The notes below the pieces were generated by a model that saw only the letters and a program-made list of their open reading frames with translations, ran no database searches and was not told where the DNA came from. From Bimastos eiseni (lineage: Eukaryota; Annelida; Clitellata; Crassiclitellata; Lumbricidae), in contig OY365806.1 of NCBI GenBank assembly GCA_959347315.1, positions 34,189,106 to 34,253,105 on the forward strand: a stretch of DNA of 64,000 nucleotides, in the 5' to 3' direction. Numbering within the stretch: position 1 is the stretch's first letter; the number at the start of each line of letters is the position of its first letter. A program made the position numbers and the translations under genes. Shown piece by piece: positions 10,340-22,318 of this stretch.

Positions 10340-11985
10340 ATGTGTGCGGATATATATATTTTGCATTGACGCGTGCAGAGGTGACGAGGCAAAAACTTCG
10401 TACTAGTTTTATAGGCATTGACGCATTATAGCCTATGATCGTCTGTATTAGTTTTGTCGAGTGGTTTGCGCGCTGTGCTGTGAATAGTTGAGTTAAGGGT
10501 CACACTGCCATATTATTCGTGTTTTAGCCATCAAGTGGCGGTAATGAAGGTCCTCGCCCGATCTTTTTCATGGAAAACGAGTGCAATCGAGGCCAGAAAA
10601 ACGTTCTCATTAAAATTTACATCTGTTGCTGATGATGGCTATTAATGCTCGTCTGGGTTGGTGCTAATAAAGCTAATGCTGAAGATTGTCGTTGCCCAAT
10701 AGTAAGATTGCGCTGTTTTCTGTCCCAACATATAAGGACCTTTATAATCTACGAGACCTTATATATATATAATTATATACATATACAATCGTATACATAT
10801 AAAACAGAGGTTTGTTATATTAACTTGACAGACTGTCCATAATAATTACGAAGAAAAATAAAATCTCCTTCGAGTCTTCAGTCTTTCTTTGCGTCAACGC
10901 TAAAGGGCCGCTATAGGAATCGGGCGGATATGGTTTACTCATTTTTCAAGGGGAACTATCACACCAGTCAGGCAAGAATTGGGTTTTAGAGGTCTGTGAT
11001 TTAGCGCTACAATTATATTCAATGCGATTTGATTGATTAGAACTGACTGCGTGCGACGATATGCCTATAATTATGGTAAAAGCAGTGCTTATTTCTGGCG
11101 GAATGCGCCGGAAAGGTACCTTATTCAATTACTGAAAAATAAAAATGGTAGTTGTGCAAAAACTCGGGAATTTTATATAAAATTTTTTACAATTTAAATT
11201 TGTTTACATTATAAAATTTATAAGTTTGGGTATGGATTGTTATTATTGTGTCGCATAAAATGTATCTGATTTGGTAGCTAATCTTAGGATAATTTCTTTC
11301 GACTAAAAGCACTGGGTAAGAGAATACGGGTAGACCCACATTGTGACATTATACAAAGTTTAGAGGCATTGAAGACTCGATTAAAGCTTGTAAAACATTA
11401 TCAATGGAAATAAAGCGACTAACAGCCAATCATGGGATTTTATATAGCGCCACTACAGCAATAGACAATGTAGCATTCGTTGGTCGGTCGTCGTATTCGG
11501 AAATCCGGTTTTAACGAAGAAAGTCAATAAGCACGGAAGAATGTGTTCCGGATGCGACAGGTTTTGGGTTGTGATCGAAAGGTATTTTTTGATATAGACA
11601 TGGACCTCAGTAAGTAAGACGTCCAACAAAGGAGTATGGCAACAGTGCCCGCCTATAAATAATTGAGGTGGCGAGGTTGACGCCGCCCGACGGAACCCAA
11701 CGAGCTGGTAATATAGAATTTCCATGTTTTAAGTTTTAGCTATCCTCTCATCTTGAAAGGGGTGATGTGAATGAATTCCGCCCTAGGGCGCCATTAGCTA
11801 TGGACTACGCTTGAGGGCACAAAGGGGATTGATGCCGACAACATAAATGACGTCATCCGAAGACCGTCTTTTTCTTTGGAACAGTTGTGGAACGGCATCT
11901 TCAATATTTATTAGGACCATAATGCAACTTAGCATTGACCTAATTCACCTGTGAATGACAATGATTTGTTGTATACATACATACA
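10340..11985. other. Intron, nothing recognised
   Basis: No exon of the AMPK gamma gene or repeat family was recognised. Short AT runs occur near 10760-10800. Confidence 0.35.
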
Positions 11986-11989
11986 TATA

Positions 11990-12062
11990 TGTATATATGA
12001 TATATATTAGGCCCTATATATATTACATATATTATATATATATATATTATATATATATAATA
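11990..12062. repeat. AT-rich microsatellite
   Basis: TATATA runs with interruptions. The small ORFs covering it are simple-sequence artefacts. Confidence 0.85.
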
Positions 12063-12539
12063 CTTGCCTTTGAATTGCGATACTTCTGCAATATCCGAAT
12101 GAAGTCTGTGACAGTCAACATACCTATTGAAGAATACGAAAATACTCAAGTCATTTTCATCTTCAGTGAGACTCGTTTCTAAAACTCTTGACCTCGACTT
12201 ATTAAACTAAACTCTGTTGTAGAGATCATCTGACGGCTGAGAATCGCATCTCGTTTACACACATAAGTCTTCATTATATAATAATATTTTAATCCATCTA
12301 GTGAGTCGTACAAATTTATGCGAAAATCAATTGGCAGAAGATGACACGTGATGTTAAACCTAAATTCTTTGCTATTTTTTTGTTATAGATAGTGATGGCT
12401 GGACTTGAAACTTGCTTAAATCTATTGATAAGTGCTGAAAGAATATATATATGAATATATATATGCATGCTTGTATACATATATATATAGACACATACAT
12501 ACACACATTATGTAAACATACATTACACGCACATAATTA

Positions 12540-12790
12540 TATCCCTTCCCGTAGAGCTCTGCGCTCTTCTGCTAGAGGCGAGCTTCTGGTGTCCAGAGCC
12601 CGCTCGTCGGAATGGGCTCCCGGTTGCCCTCCGTCTTTCCTCTTACAATGACCTACCTACCTTTCCTTTTGTAAGCTGCTAAAGTCATTTCTTTTTGGCC
12701 GTGGCTGGGCTGGGAGCACCACTGAGTAGTTTCCCTTGAAGAGGCGCTATATAAATTATCTAAATGAATGAACGAATGAATGAATATATC
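12540..12790 (+). mobile_element. LINE 3' end fragment
   Basis: The peptide RRALRSSARGELLVSRARSS, then KLLKSFLFGRGW in another frame, resembles the C-terminal tail of CR1-like LINE ORF2. It ends with GCGCTATATAAAT and a GAATGAAT repeat tail, which is typical of CR1-clade 3' ends. Confidence 0.6.
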
Positions 12791-12931
12791 TATAACCAAA
12801 TTAATTAATGCATACATAGGTAAATACATGCATACAAACATACGTACATGTGCATGTACGTCTGTGTGTGTACAAGATGATGAGACTCAAAAATACTTTA
12901 TCAAAAGAACTGTGATGTGATGATAACTGAC

Positions 12932-13013
12932 CGACGAATTTTTGTGCCGCTGAATCCCAGAGAACGGCTGCTGAGATGCCATGCACAGTGAAAGCATGAA
13001 AGGCACAGACAAC
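12932..13013 (-). CDS. AMPK gamma subunit, exon carrying most of CBS motif 1
   Basis: An 82-base exon between acceptor ATTTAG and donor GTCAGT, phase 0 to phase 1. The peptide AFHAFTVHGISAAVLWDSAA then QKFVG aligns with the AFFALVTNGVRAAPLWDS ... SFVG segment of AMPK gamma. The conserved Arg of GVRAAP, a nucleotide-contact residue and the site of known human gamma-2 disease mutations, is Ser here. Confidence 0.82.
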
Positions 13014-13021
13014 CTAAATAC

Positions 13022-13333
13022 AATACTTTCCAGTCACAACAAAGGCTAAAAACTGCAGTTCATGACTGAAAACTGTTCTGTCGACAGTAGGCCATATGTG
13101 TGACTGGCAATAAAGTAAACAATGTTAGCATAATAACGACGCAACAAGTGGTTTAATGTTTCGTGTCTTGTCAATAGAATACTTTCCAGTCACAACAAAG
13201 GCTAAAAACTGCAGTTCATGACTGAAAACTGTTCTGTCGACAGTAGGCCATATGTGTGACTGGCAATAAAGTAAACAATGTTAGCATAATAACGACGCAA
13301 CAAGTGGTTTAATGTTTCGTGTCTTGTCAATAG
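13022..13333. repeat. Perfect 156-bp tandem duplication
   Basis: Bases 13022-13177 are repeated exactly at 13178-13333. The array ends six bases from the splice acceptor of the exon at 12932-13013, so it lies in the branch-point region of that intron. Confidence 0.97.
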
Positions 13334-13654
13334 CCACCAGATTCGATGAGTGATGTGAAGATTATCTGACATTCGTGAAAGTAAAGTATACAATGCCAGT
13401 CGAGAAAAGCTCCAGGCGTGATTTTATGCAGAAATGGGCCTTGTTTTGGAGATTATAAGTACACTGTAACGCTCAAATCTATTAAATAGGTCAATATGCT
13501 GGAGATCGAAGTAGGGACACTGTACACAAGTCTATCATAATCTTGCGTACCGCCTATAATCAGCGTGAAATCCCTTTGAATTGCAGATGAAAGACAACGA
13601 CCGATTTTCCTAACACTTTGTAATGACATAATGATTTTTTATTACAATACTCAC

Positions 13655-13758
13655 CTTAAGTTCGATATCGAGTGCGACTACTGTGGAACTGTTTGGCACC
13701 AGTTCCCAGCATGTGTGTAACCTCATCAGCTCAGAGTAAATGAGAGAGTCGTCTTCAT
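13655..13758 (-). CDS. AMPK gamma subunit, exon starting CBS motif 1
   Basis: A 104-base exon between acceptor TCGTTCAG and donor GTGAGT. The peptide DSLIYSELMRLHTCWELVPN followed by SSTVVALDIELK matches the start of the first CBS motif (SVYTSFMKSHRCYDLIPTSS). It needs a phase-1 upstream exon and ends in phase 0 before 12932-13013. Confidence 0.85.
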
Positions 13759-14039
13759 CTGAACGAAGAAACGTACAACTATTGTTATCATCTATCAACG
13801 TCTTGGCGGCAATTCATCTGCCGCCCATTTCAAATCGTTAACTCCAAACTTCTAAAGCACCGCTCTAGAGCCAAAAGCAGGGCACCAGCTTATTCATAGG
13901 CACCAAATGCATGCTGTGAATGGATCTACGTAACCTATCTCAATTCGCTTGAAAGATAATGTAATCTGTTAGCATAATGTAATCTATTAGCATCTATTTA
14001 ACGTAATGTATGTGGCAAGCTGCCAAAATACTCGCATAT

Positions 14040-14390
14040 TTCAGGCTATATGCGTGACACATTGCACTTGCTCCCGGTTGAGGATAGGATCACATTCAAG
14101 ATCATCCTTATGGGACGGACATCGGTGGTCGGCACGGCTCCAGAATACATCAGAGAGCTCGGTCTTACAGACTCCAGCCAGCCAGGTCGTCGATCCTTGC
14201 GTCCCGCGCTCCCATACATCGATGCGGACAAACCGTGCCTTCCCTTCCGTTATAACTTCGCAGCATTGCACTGCTTGCAGCCAACTCTTCTAAATTACTC
14301 AAATTGCATTTGTTTAGATCTGTCGGTTAGCTAGATAGACGTTTAGCGCCTTCGAGAAGTTTTTTAAGCGCTACATAAATAGCCTAATAC
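14040..14390 (+). mobile_element. CR1/L2-like LINE 3' fragment
   Basis: The plus strand reads RDTLHLLPVEDRITFKI, then APEYIRELG and RRSLRP, in line with the C-terminal region of CR1/L2 LINE ORF2. It ends with CGCTACATAAAT. Confidence 0.75.
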
Positions 14391-14487
14391 GTACATACAT
14401 TAATCGAGGATTACCTTTAAATATGTGCAACTCAAAACCGCCATCTATTGAACAGAGCGACGCAGTATCTATAGGGCCTAGATCCGA

Positions 14488-15452
14488 AAAAGACTGAGAC
14501 AGAAAGACACGGACGAACTAACCAATTATGTCCTGCAATGTGTCGTGATATTCAACTGCAGCCGGAAGCTGAAAATGAAACCAGGCACATAATAGTATCG
14601 ATCGCAACATCGTAGCAGTGATTGATGTATGCAAGACTTCAAACTTCAAGACCAAGACGAGACCGAGACAGTGAGGTGCCGAGACCGAGACATACAAAGA
14701 CCGAGACACATGGCTCGAGACAGTACGAGACAGTAAAAGACAAGTGATCTTATGTAAACTGCTGTGAATTACTAAAGTAACAGTTTTCGGTAATAATGTT
14801 CCTCTGCAATTTCAATTTGAAACTTATAATGTATGTAGTACCAATTCCTGAGAACAGTTTTTATATTGCCGCGTTTTATCTTTTTCGATATCTTTTCGTC
14901 GGTTTATCTTCTGAATAACATAAAGAAAGCCTTTTTAGACACGTCTAAAATCTTATAGACGATTATAAACAAGCAAATTCGATACCTAAAACCAAACGAA
15001 ATTAAAAAGTTGCGCATATTCTTATACTCACCCTGAGAAACTCGAAGTTGTTCCGACCGTTTCGGTTATGGTGGTTTTGCATCAATAACCAACGGCACGG
15101 CATAGCTATTGTTTGTCAATAACTTCAAATTGCGTAAAAGGAAACTTCACAAATTCTGGTTCTCTCTCAGACATTTTTCCACTTTTAAGATAATTGAATA
15201 GATTTCAGTATCATGTGACTCGCGCGTTAACCAGGATTACAGTTTCTCGTAGATCGTGGTTTCAGTTTCTAGCGTAAGATTTTAAGACAGTTGACGCGAA
15301 ACTAATCGAGACTGCTTGTTCCAGACAGAACAAGACTTTCACTTCAAGACAGTTTCTAAAGATTCGAGACACTGACTTCGAGACAGAGACCGAGACACTA
15401 AAAAAACGGTCTCGAGACGTCTCGAGACAGAGACACTGTCTCGAGACCATAC
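14488..15452. repeat. Region rich in GAGAC/AGACC pentamers
   Basis: Dense GAGAC, AAGAC and CGAGAC words occur at 14488-14745 and 15290-15450, with AT-rich DNA between. At 15402-15445 GTCTCGAGAC palindromes occur. The two clusters may be the ends of one non-autonomous transposon, but no clear terminal inverted repeat or target duplication was found. Confidence 0.5.
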
Positions 15453-15546
15453 ATGACTGCATCGTAGATGCGTAAATAACAGTCGTTTACAGAAGTAACA
15501 TCATTAACAACGAACTCAATCATAGACCACGGCTTATAGGTTACAT

Positions 15547-15655
15547 GCTACATGTATTTATGTACAAATTTGGGTGTATGCAGATCTAGTTACCGGATAC
15601 GTCATCCGGTAACTAGATCTGCATACACCCAAATTTGTACATAAATACATGTAGC
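15547..15655. repeat. Perfect palindrome, 52-bp arms
   Basis: Bases 15547-15598 and 15604-15655 are exact reverse complements, with a 5-base spacer. No mismatch was found. Confidence 0.97.
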
Positions 15656-15659
15656 TCAA

Positions 15660-16950
15660 ATGCATCAATGTGCTTTGTCGAAGTTATTATTTCTTAGGTT
15701 CTCCCGCGGAACACAACAGGCCAGTCATGCAGCAGGTGTTTTAAAAGTGCCAATTAGGCGCTAGGCCTATATGAACACTCAGTCAATCTTCACAAAACTA
15801 TCATAAAAGTTTACAGACTAAAGAGCCTGGTTCAGTAACATACTTTTTAAAAGGGAATGCATACAATGCAGTGCCAATTAGTATTCGAAGTGCACCCACA
15901 TTCTTCCTATTTAAGACGCTGTGGAGTATTGGCTACTTGAAGGACCATTGAAAGACCAATCACGCTTATCAATTATAGTAGTTCCTCAATGAGTTACTAG
16001 CATGTAAGCGGTTTTGAAATGCAAATTTTATTAGTTAGTAAATAAGATGGTTAGCTTCTTTTATTTTCAGCGGACAAATCAGTGATCATAGAATTTAGAT
16101 AATAGGCGACCCTAATTAAGTGAGGCTTGTGTCCTTTATTGGTTCTCTCCTACTTCCTAGACAATGCATGGAACTACACTTCGTGATATTACAAGTTGCA
16201 CATGCACGATCCTTTTTGGGATTATAATAAAAGTTGCCAGCATGCCAAACAATTAAAGCTAGTGTTGACACGTTAGCCTCACTCAAATCTAATTATTCCC
16301 TACATTAGTTTAAAGACATGATCTTAACCCTAAGCAACTCGAGGTAGAGGACATAAATTATAATTAAGAAGCCGAAAGGAATAATTTTATTTGGCCTAGG
16401 GCATACATTCTTTAGTGCAAGAGTTCCAGTCTTACGGAATGATTTGGAGTTTTGCCTAGGCCTACTCTTATTGGACACTCTCGCAGCTTCTAAGATAAAA
16501 TGCAATTTTAAAATAATCTTAACATTCATTATCATTTGTTCGTAACGATTGCCGCCAAATGGCAGTGGTCAGGAACTGTCGATGACGACGACGATGCTGC
16601 TGCTGTTGAGGATATTCTGCTATAATCGCATACTCTATAGAGCCAACGAGATTAGTTATCGGCAGTTCCGAGAATCTAACCAAACGGAGTTACATAAATC
16701 CAAAATAAACAAGCAGTTTCGAATTTACATTGTAAGTGACGACTACATTTCTACTGAAGTGCTTCGTTCAACAGTGTAAGTAGAGTTCCGCTCCTAGATG
16801 GAATGATGGTTGTTTTTACGATGACTGGCATGACTATAGCCCCCACCCCCTAGAATTCAGTTTAAGAAAAGTTGTATTATAAATTTTTTTGAATCCTCAA
16901 AAGTGTAATTTTCTTCTTTTAGGTTTTTCAGTTAGAACAATATAATTATT
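15660..16950. other. Intron, nothing recognised
   Basis: AT-rich non-coding DNA with AGGCCTA words near 15764 and 16456. Small ORFs are not supported by motifs. Confidence 0.35.
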
Positions 16951-16956
16951 CTTTAA

Positions 16957-18128
16957 ATAGGCCGTTCACATATTATAAGAACACTCAAGGGGTAGGTGGG
17001 TGGGTTCCTGTTTTGTTAGCGTTATATTGAGTACGGTGAGGGTAGGTTGGAGGTTTCGTTATATATAGCAAACTTTTTCAGCTTTTGCTATTTAGCCCGT
17101 TTGCCTGCCAATTGTAAATTCCATGTACCACGGACCTTCATTGTTTAAGCGAAGTTCACAATACGTTGTGAACCAACACTAGCACCATTAGCCGTCACCT
17201 GGCGAATTGATTTGAGGTTCTTACTTATTATTTATTAATCCACTTTTAACAATTTCCTGTTTACAATTTTAACAATTTCCTCTGCATGGCTTTAAACGCT
17301 CTTAAATTCAATTGTGTTTGCGTTGTTTTGATTCTGGTTTAAATTAAAATTAATTTACTTGAAATGATTATTTTGGTAGGTGTTATCAAGAGGTTTGATT
17401 TTTCATTTTCTATAATATACTATAATGTTTGCTTAACTAACCAACTGTAGTTGTAATACACACTCTGTATACATCATACGCTATTAAATAAGTAGAGCTG
17501 TACCGCGAACCTACCGATAATTACCCGATAGTGCAATATTAAGCCAATCCACTCTGTGTGATACTGTAATCCTCATTTCTAGTGCAAAAAACGGAGGGAA
17601 ACTAAAATGGTGTTTTTAGATAGGATTTACGTCACTACCATGTATCATCAGGCCTACATGTAGGTACATGAATGGTGACAATCGTCGACTACCCAATTAG
17701 TAATCGTAATTACTACAAGTGAATTTAGCACCATTAAAAGTCCGGTTATTAAGATGCAGAGGAACTCCATACATCCGGTCTAATCATCGTTGGCACGAAA
17801 GAGTACACAATTTTAAGATGGTTTAATTGGGCATATAATGATTTTTTCTGCAGTTCTTGAAATGGATTTACGCAATTATCAGCTGAATCACTACTATTAA
17901 AGTGTTAACTAACATTGTATTGTTATAAAAGTTTCATATTGTGCAATACAATTACGTCGATTGTGTATGTCTTTTAATGTGCTCATAGACTGGGTGGGGT
18001 AGGGATAAATAGCATATTTCTTATATAATACAGGGTTGGGGTCACGGCTGCTGTTATATAACGTTATTAGGGGTATGGGGTGGGTCAAAAATTGAGATTT
18101 TATGCTTTATATAATATGCGAATGGCCC
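16957..18128. mobile_element. Non-autonomous TTAA-type DNA transposon, 1.2 kb
   Basis: Flanked by TTAA at 16953-16956 and 18129-18132. The terminal inverted repeats share GGCC-TTC-CATATTATA and resemble the outer ends of the element at 7116-7608. Both ends carry G-rich stretches (GGGGTAGGTGGGTGGG and inverse-type). No transposase ORF is seen. Confidence 0.65.
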
Positions 18129-18852
18129 TTAAGTATCAAATCAAATTTAAACACACTGAATGAATAAGGGCCAATATGGATAACTTTCATACAACATTCA
18201 TTTCTTTTTACAATTATTTGCTTCACTATTTCTTCACTCGCCTAGCACTTCTCATGGCGAAGGCGTCTGCTGTAGTAGGTCACTTGCCGGTAAAAGCCAC
18301 TCCATTAGTAAAATCTATTTTCAACTCAACCAGTCAACTCTTTTTGAAAAGCCAGCTCGTCGGCCGTCGCGTGGCCACTTTTTAACACGGCATGTGATCA
18401 TCTTCATCGATAACTATTGGAAACATCTACCACTCACCGGGACAACGGGAGATTTCTACAATAACCTCACCAACCTGAAGTTATCCATTTGTGTTGAGGC
18501 TGGTGAAATACTTGTGCTCTGTGGAGATCTTAATTGCCCTGGATCTGGAGGTCGAATGAATAGCATACTCGCCGATACCTTCGATACCTACGGTCTCCGC
18601 CAGTATGTTGAAATCCCTACCCGATGAGAGAACATCTTAGACGTTCTAGCAGCCGATGATCGAACAGCAGTCTATGACACGCACGTGAACGATGCTGGTC
18701 TTATGTCGGATCACAAATTAGTACTTTGTAAAATAATGAATTCCATTCATCGCCAACCAGTGCGTCGTGTATTCCGAAACATTACAGCAATAGACCCTTT
18801 AACACTCAGTGACTTGTTAATTGACTCAGACCTATTCACGGCTAGCTCCTGC

Positions 18853-19790
18853 CAGAGGCGCGTTTACAAAAAAACGGGGCCCTAGGCGCAAACGTTTTTG
18901 GGGCCGCTCTGAAATTGTACACAGAGTTTAAGGGGCAGTCTATAAATGACGTCACGCACCTATTGGACGGCCATACATCTGTGACGCATTGTGACGAAGG
19001 GGACAGAGTCTGAGATATGGGACGTCACGTCATCATATCAAATAACGAAACAAGCAACTTTATTTTAAATTTCACTCAACTAAAGAGTGACCCAACTTCT
19101 GGAAGCGAAGAGGCTCATAACACGTAACCTTCGCTCTTACCAACACAGCTAACCGAGCTGATATTGATTTTGACATTAATAAAGTAATTATGAATGACCA
19201 CAATACACTTGTCGTGTGAATGCTTAGCTGCAAAAATAGAGAATATATTATACTTAAAATATTTCAAACGTGAGACATGCTATTTTGTATTTAATATTTT
19301 CATTCATCTGGGGGCCCCTGAGAGGTTATATTGTACGAAATGTTTTCATTCATTTTGAGCCCCTGAAATGTTATTTTGTATTTAATATTTTTATTCATTT
19401 TGGGGCCCCCGAGATGTTATATTGTACCAAATGTTTTCATTCATTTTGGGCCTCTGAAATGTTATTTTGTATTTAATATTTTCATTCATTTGCGGACCCC
19501 GAAATGCCATATTGTGCTAAATGTTTCATTCATTTTGGGGCCTCTGAGATGTTATAGGGCCTATCGTATGAAATGACTTCGTTCAGTTTGGGACCCCTCA
19601 GATGTTGTTTTGCATAAAATGTTTTCATTAATTTGGGGCCCCTCAGATGTTATTTTGTATTTAGTGTTTTCATTAATTTGGGGACATTCTGAGACGTCAG
19701 TTTTTATATAATATTTTTATCGTTTGGGCCCCCCTGAGATTTGGGGCCCTAGGCGCGCGCCTAGTCCGCCTATAGGTAAACGCGCCACTG
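18853..19790. mobile_element. Non-autonomous hAT-type element, 938 bp
   Basis: Ends CAGAGGCGCGTTTAC and the inverse of CAGTGGCGCGTTTAC, with a perfect 8-bp duplication GCTCCTGC (18845-18852, 19791-19798). Inside, a 60-70-bp motif (ATGTTATTTTGTATTTAATA... CATTCATTTTGGGGCC) is repeated about eight times between 19270 and 19740. No transposase. Confidence 0.95.
19270..19740. repeat. Internal tandem repeats of the hAT element
   Basis: Units of about 60 bp built around GAAATGTTATTTTGTATTTA and TTTTCATTCATTTTGGGGCC, diverged from one another. The overlapping ORFs here are repeat artefacts. Confidence 0.85.
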
Positions 19791-21055
19791 GCTCCTGCAA
19801 GCAGTGCAAACGATTTTGCAGAACAAATGAAAACAACAGTGTCACTGATATTGGACAAACTCGCTCCGATTCAGACTTGCTACAGGCGAAATGAGGATAG
19901 ACAGTGTTATCGTCGACACTGCCGTGTAACAAATAAACTCAAACGATTCACGAAGCTCGTATTTCTGCAGCCAACGCAAAAGTGCTGAGAATCCTCGGGA
20001 CCGATGGCGCATCACTCAGCGTCCTCTACACTCAAAGGATAGAAACAACTGCCAACGCTCAGACACAGAAAGTCAGACTGTGTGCACATTTTTCCGCATT
20101 TTTTGTTAACAAAATTATCGATCTTGAAAGTAAAAATGCTAGATGTGCTGCTAATTTAGCGTGGAATGACCTGCTGCTTGACTTCGAATTCTTCGGCCTT
20201 GCCTTCTTTGACATACTGCCTGTTACATTCTTTGAAGTCTTTAATCTTCTCAATGGTTCCTAAATCATCAGCATTGGACTTCATACCTACATCCCAAATC
20301 GTCTCTTGTTCTGAAGTATGTTCTCACCTCATTGCACACTTGGCCAACCTATTTTTTGCCGAGGGGTGCTTTCCTTCATTTTTTAAATCTGCTTTAGTCA
20401 CGCCTTTAATTAAAAAGCCTGACCTTGACACTAGCAATTTTTGTAACTTCAGACCTATCTCCAACCTCAGTAACATTTTCAAGATCCTTGAACGTCTTTT
20501 TCTTATGCATATCAAGAGACACATTACTTCCTCTCCCAATTTCAGTCCCTACCATTCAGCATATAGCGAAGGCTACTTCACGGAAACTGCTCTTGTCTCT
20601 ACACTGGATTAGGCTACATCTTCCCATCAATTGATGATGGTAAAGCCTGCCTCTCTGTGTGTCTTGACTCTACTGCAGCCTCTGACACTGTACACCACCA
20701 GTTACTCCTTCAAGACTTGCAAAAGCTTTGGTGTCTCTGGGACTGCCTTACACTGGTTAGCTTCATACCTGGTTGACCGCAATCAGCAGATGAACATTAG
20801 ATTTGCTCGGTCGGAGCCCACACTTTGCACTGCTGGAGTGCCACAGGGATCTGTCCTCGGCCCTTTATTATTTAGTCTTTACTTCCCCAATCAGTCGTAT
20901 AGCTAAGCACTTTGGAATTCAATTACAACAGTATGCAGATGATACTCAGCTCCATATTGCTCTGTCGCACACTGATCGGTTTGGTAAACTAAAACTGGGA
21001 GAATGCCTCTCATCTATATATGCATGGTTCTGTTTCAATGGTTTGGCCATAAATT

Positions 21056-21340
21056 CTGGTCTTATATCGGATCACATATTAGTACTTTGTGAAATAAATG
21101 ACTTCCATTCGTCACCAACCAGTGCGTCGTGTATTCCGAAACATCAAAGCAATAGACCCTTTAACACTCAGTGACTCGTTAATTGACAGACCTAGACCTA
21201 TTCACGGCTAGCTCCTGCAAGCAGTGCAAACGATTTTGCAGAACAAATGAAAACAAAAGTGTGCGAAGAAGGAACGTCGTCTACTTGAAAGAAAGTGGAA
21301 ACATTCTGAACTTGATGAGGACTGACAGTGTTATCGTAGG
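21056..21340 (+). repeat. Second copy of LINE segment 18702-18852 + 19791-19910
   Basis: The block interrupts the LINE between the YADD region and the C-terminal domain. It repeats the endonuclease-end segment without the hAT insertion: CGGCTAGCTCCTGCAAGCAG is continuous here. It therefore preserves the pre-insertion site. Confidence 0.88.
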
Positions 21341-22318
21341 TATGAAGTTCAATGCCCAGACAAATCTGAAGCAATTGTATTTGGTTCATGTCAACGCCTA
21401 CGTTCTTTCCCTATGCTCTCTAGCATTGAACTGGCGGGCACTGCTGTCCCGCTTTCAGACTCTGTAAAAAAAAAACTTAGGGTTACCCTCGACAGCAAGC
21501 TCACATTTCGACCTCACATAACAAGCCTTTGTAAATCTTGTTTCTACCACATCAGGGCAATACGTCACATAAGGTCGGCTCTAACTAAAATATGTCTGAA
21601 ACTATAGCCTGCTCACTTGTCTCCTCTCGCCTCGATTGTGCTAATCACTTTTTTGTCTGTCTCTCAGACCTTGAACTCAAACGTATCCAAAATACGTTAG
21701 CTCGAGTAGTGCTACGTGTCCCACTACGAACATGCTCCTCTGCCCTACTCCACCAGCTACATTGGCTCCCTGTTGAATTTAGAATCAAATTTAAGTTAAG
21801 CTTGTTTGACCTACAAAGCCCTCATCACCAGTACACCTACCTATATTCATGCTCTACTAACTCCTTACATTCCTCCTCGTTGCTTACGATCATCAAGTAC
21901 AGGTCCTTTAGTTGAACCACGATGCAGAACAGTTATGGGCTCTCGTGCAAGTCATGTCTCTGCTCCTAGGGAATGGAATCGACTGCCACTCTCTCTTCGT
22001 AGCTCAAATTCACTTCCTTCTTTCAAAAAGCGACTCAAAACTCACTTTCTCTTTGGCTTTCAAGGATTTGGAAAGCTAATTGCATCTTCTCCTGACGACT
22101 CAGATTCACATTTAGGCGTGACCTTGTGCGCGTTACAAATTTAATAAATGATAATAATAGAATGAATTAGATCATTTATGTTATAGGATATATATCGTTT
22201 AAGCAAAACTACTGTTGGTACATGTGCTGTTCCGTGTTTAAGTGACTTAGCGTTTTAAGAAGCCCGAGCTAAAAATAGCTAAAGCAAATATAATGGCGTT
22301 TACCGTAAAGTAATGGAT

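Larger units (their letters stand above)
18330..22165 (+). mobile_element. Decayed L2/CR1-like LINE, 5' truncated and rearranged
   Basis: The plus-strand fragments run in order. An endonuclease end (LVLCGDLNCPG near 18510, then AGLMSDHKLVLC near 18690) comes first. Reverse transcriptase follows (LIKKPDLDTSNFCNFRPISN near 20410, GVPQGSVLGPLLF near 20840, QYADDTQLHIA near 20930). The C-terminal domain is last (LDCAN near 21635, LHQLHWLPVEFRIK near 21755, PREWNRLPLSLR near 21970). The element ends near AATAAATGATAATAATAG. Stops and frameshifts are frequent, so it is inactive. It is split by a hAT element at 18853-19790 and contains an internal duplication. Confidence 0.88.

Noticed and set aside
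14006..14334. Four overlapping ORFs on both strands as genes
   Set aside because: The plus-frame RDTLHLLPVEDRITF is a LINE fragment; the others are shadows.
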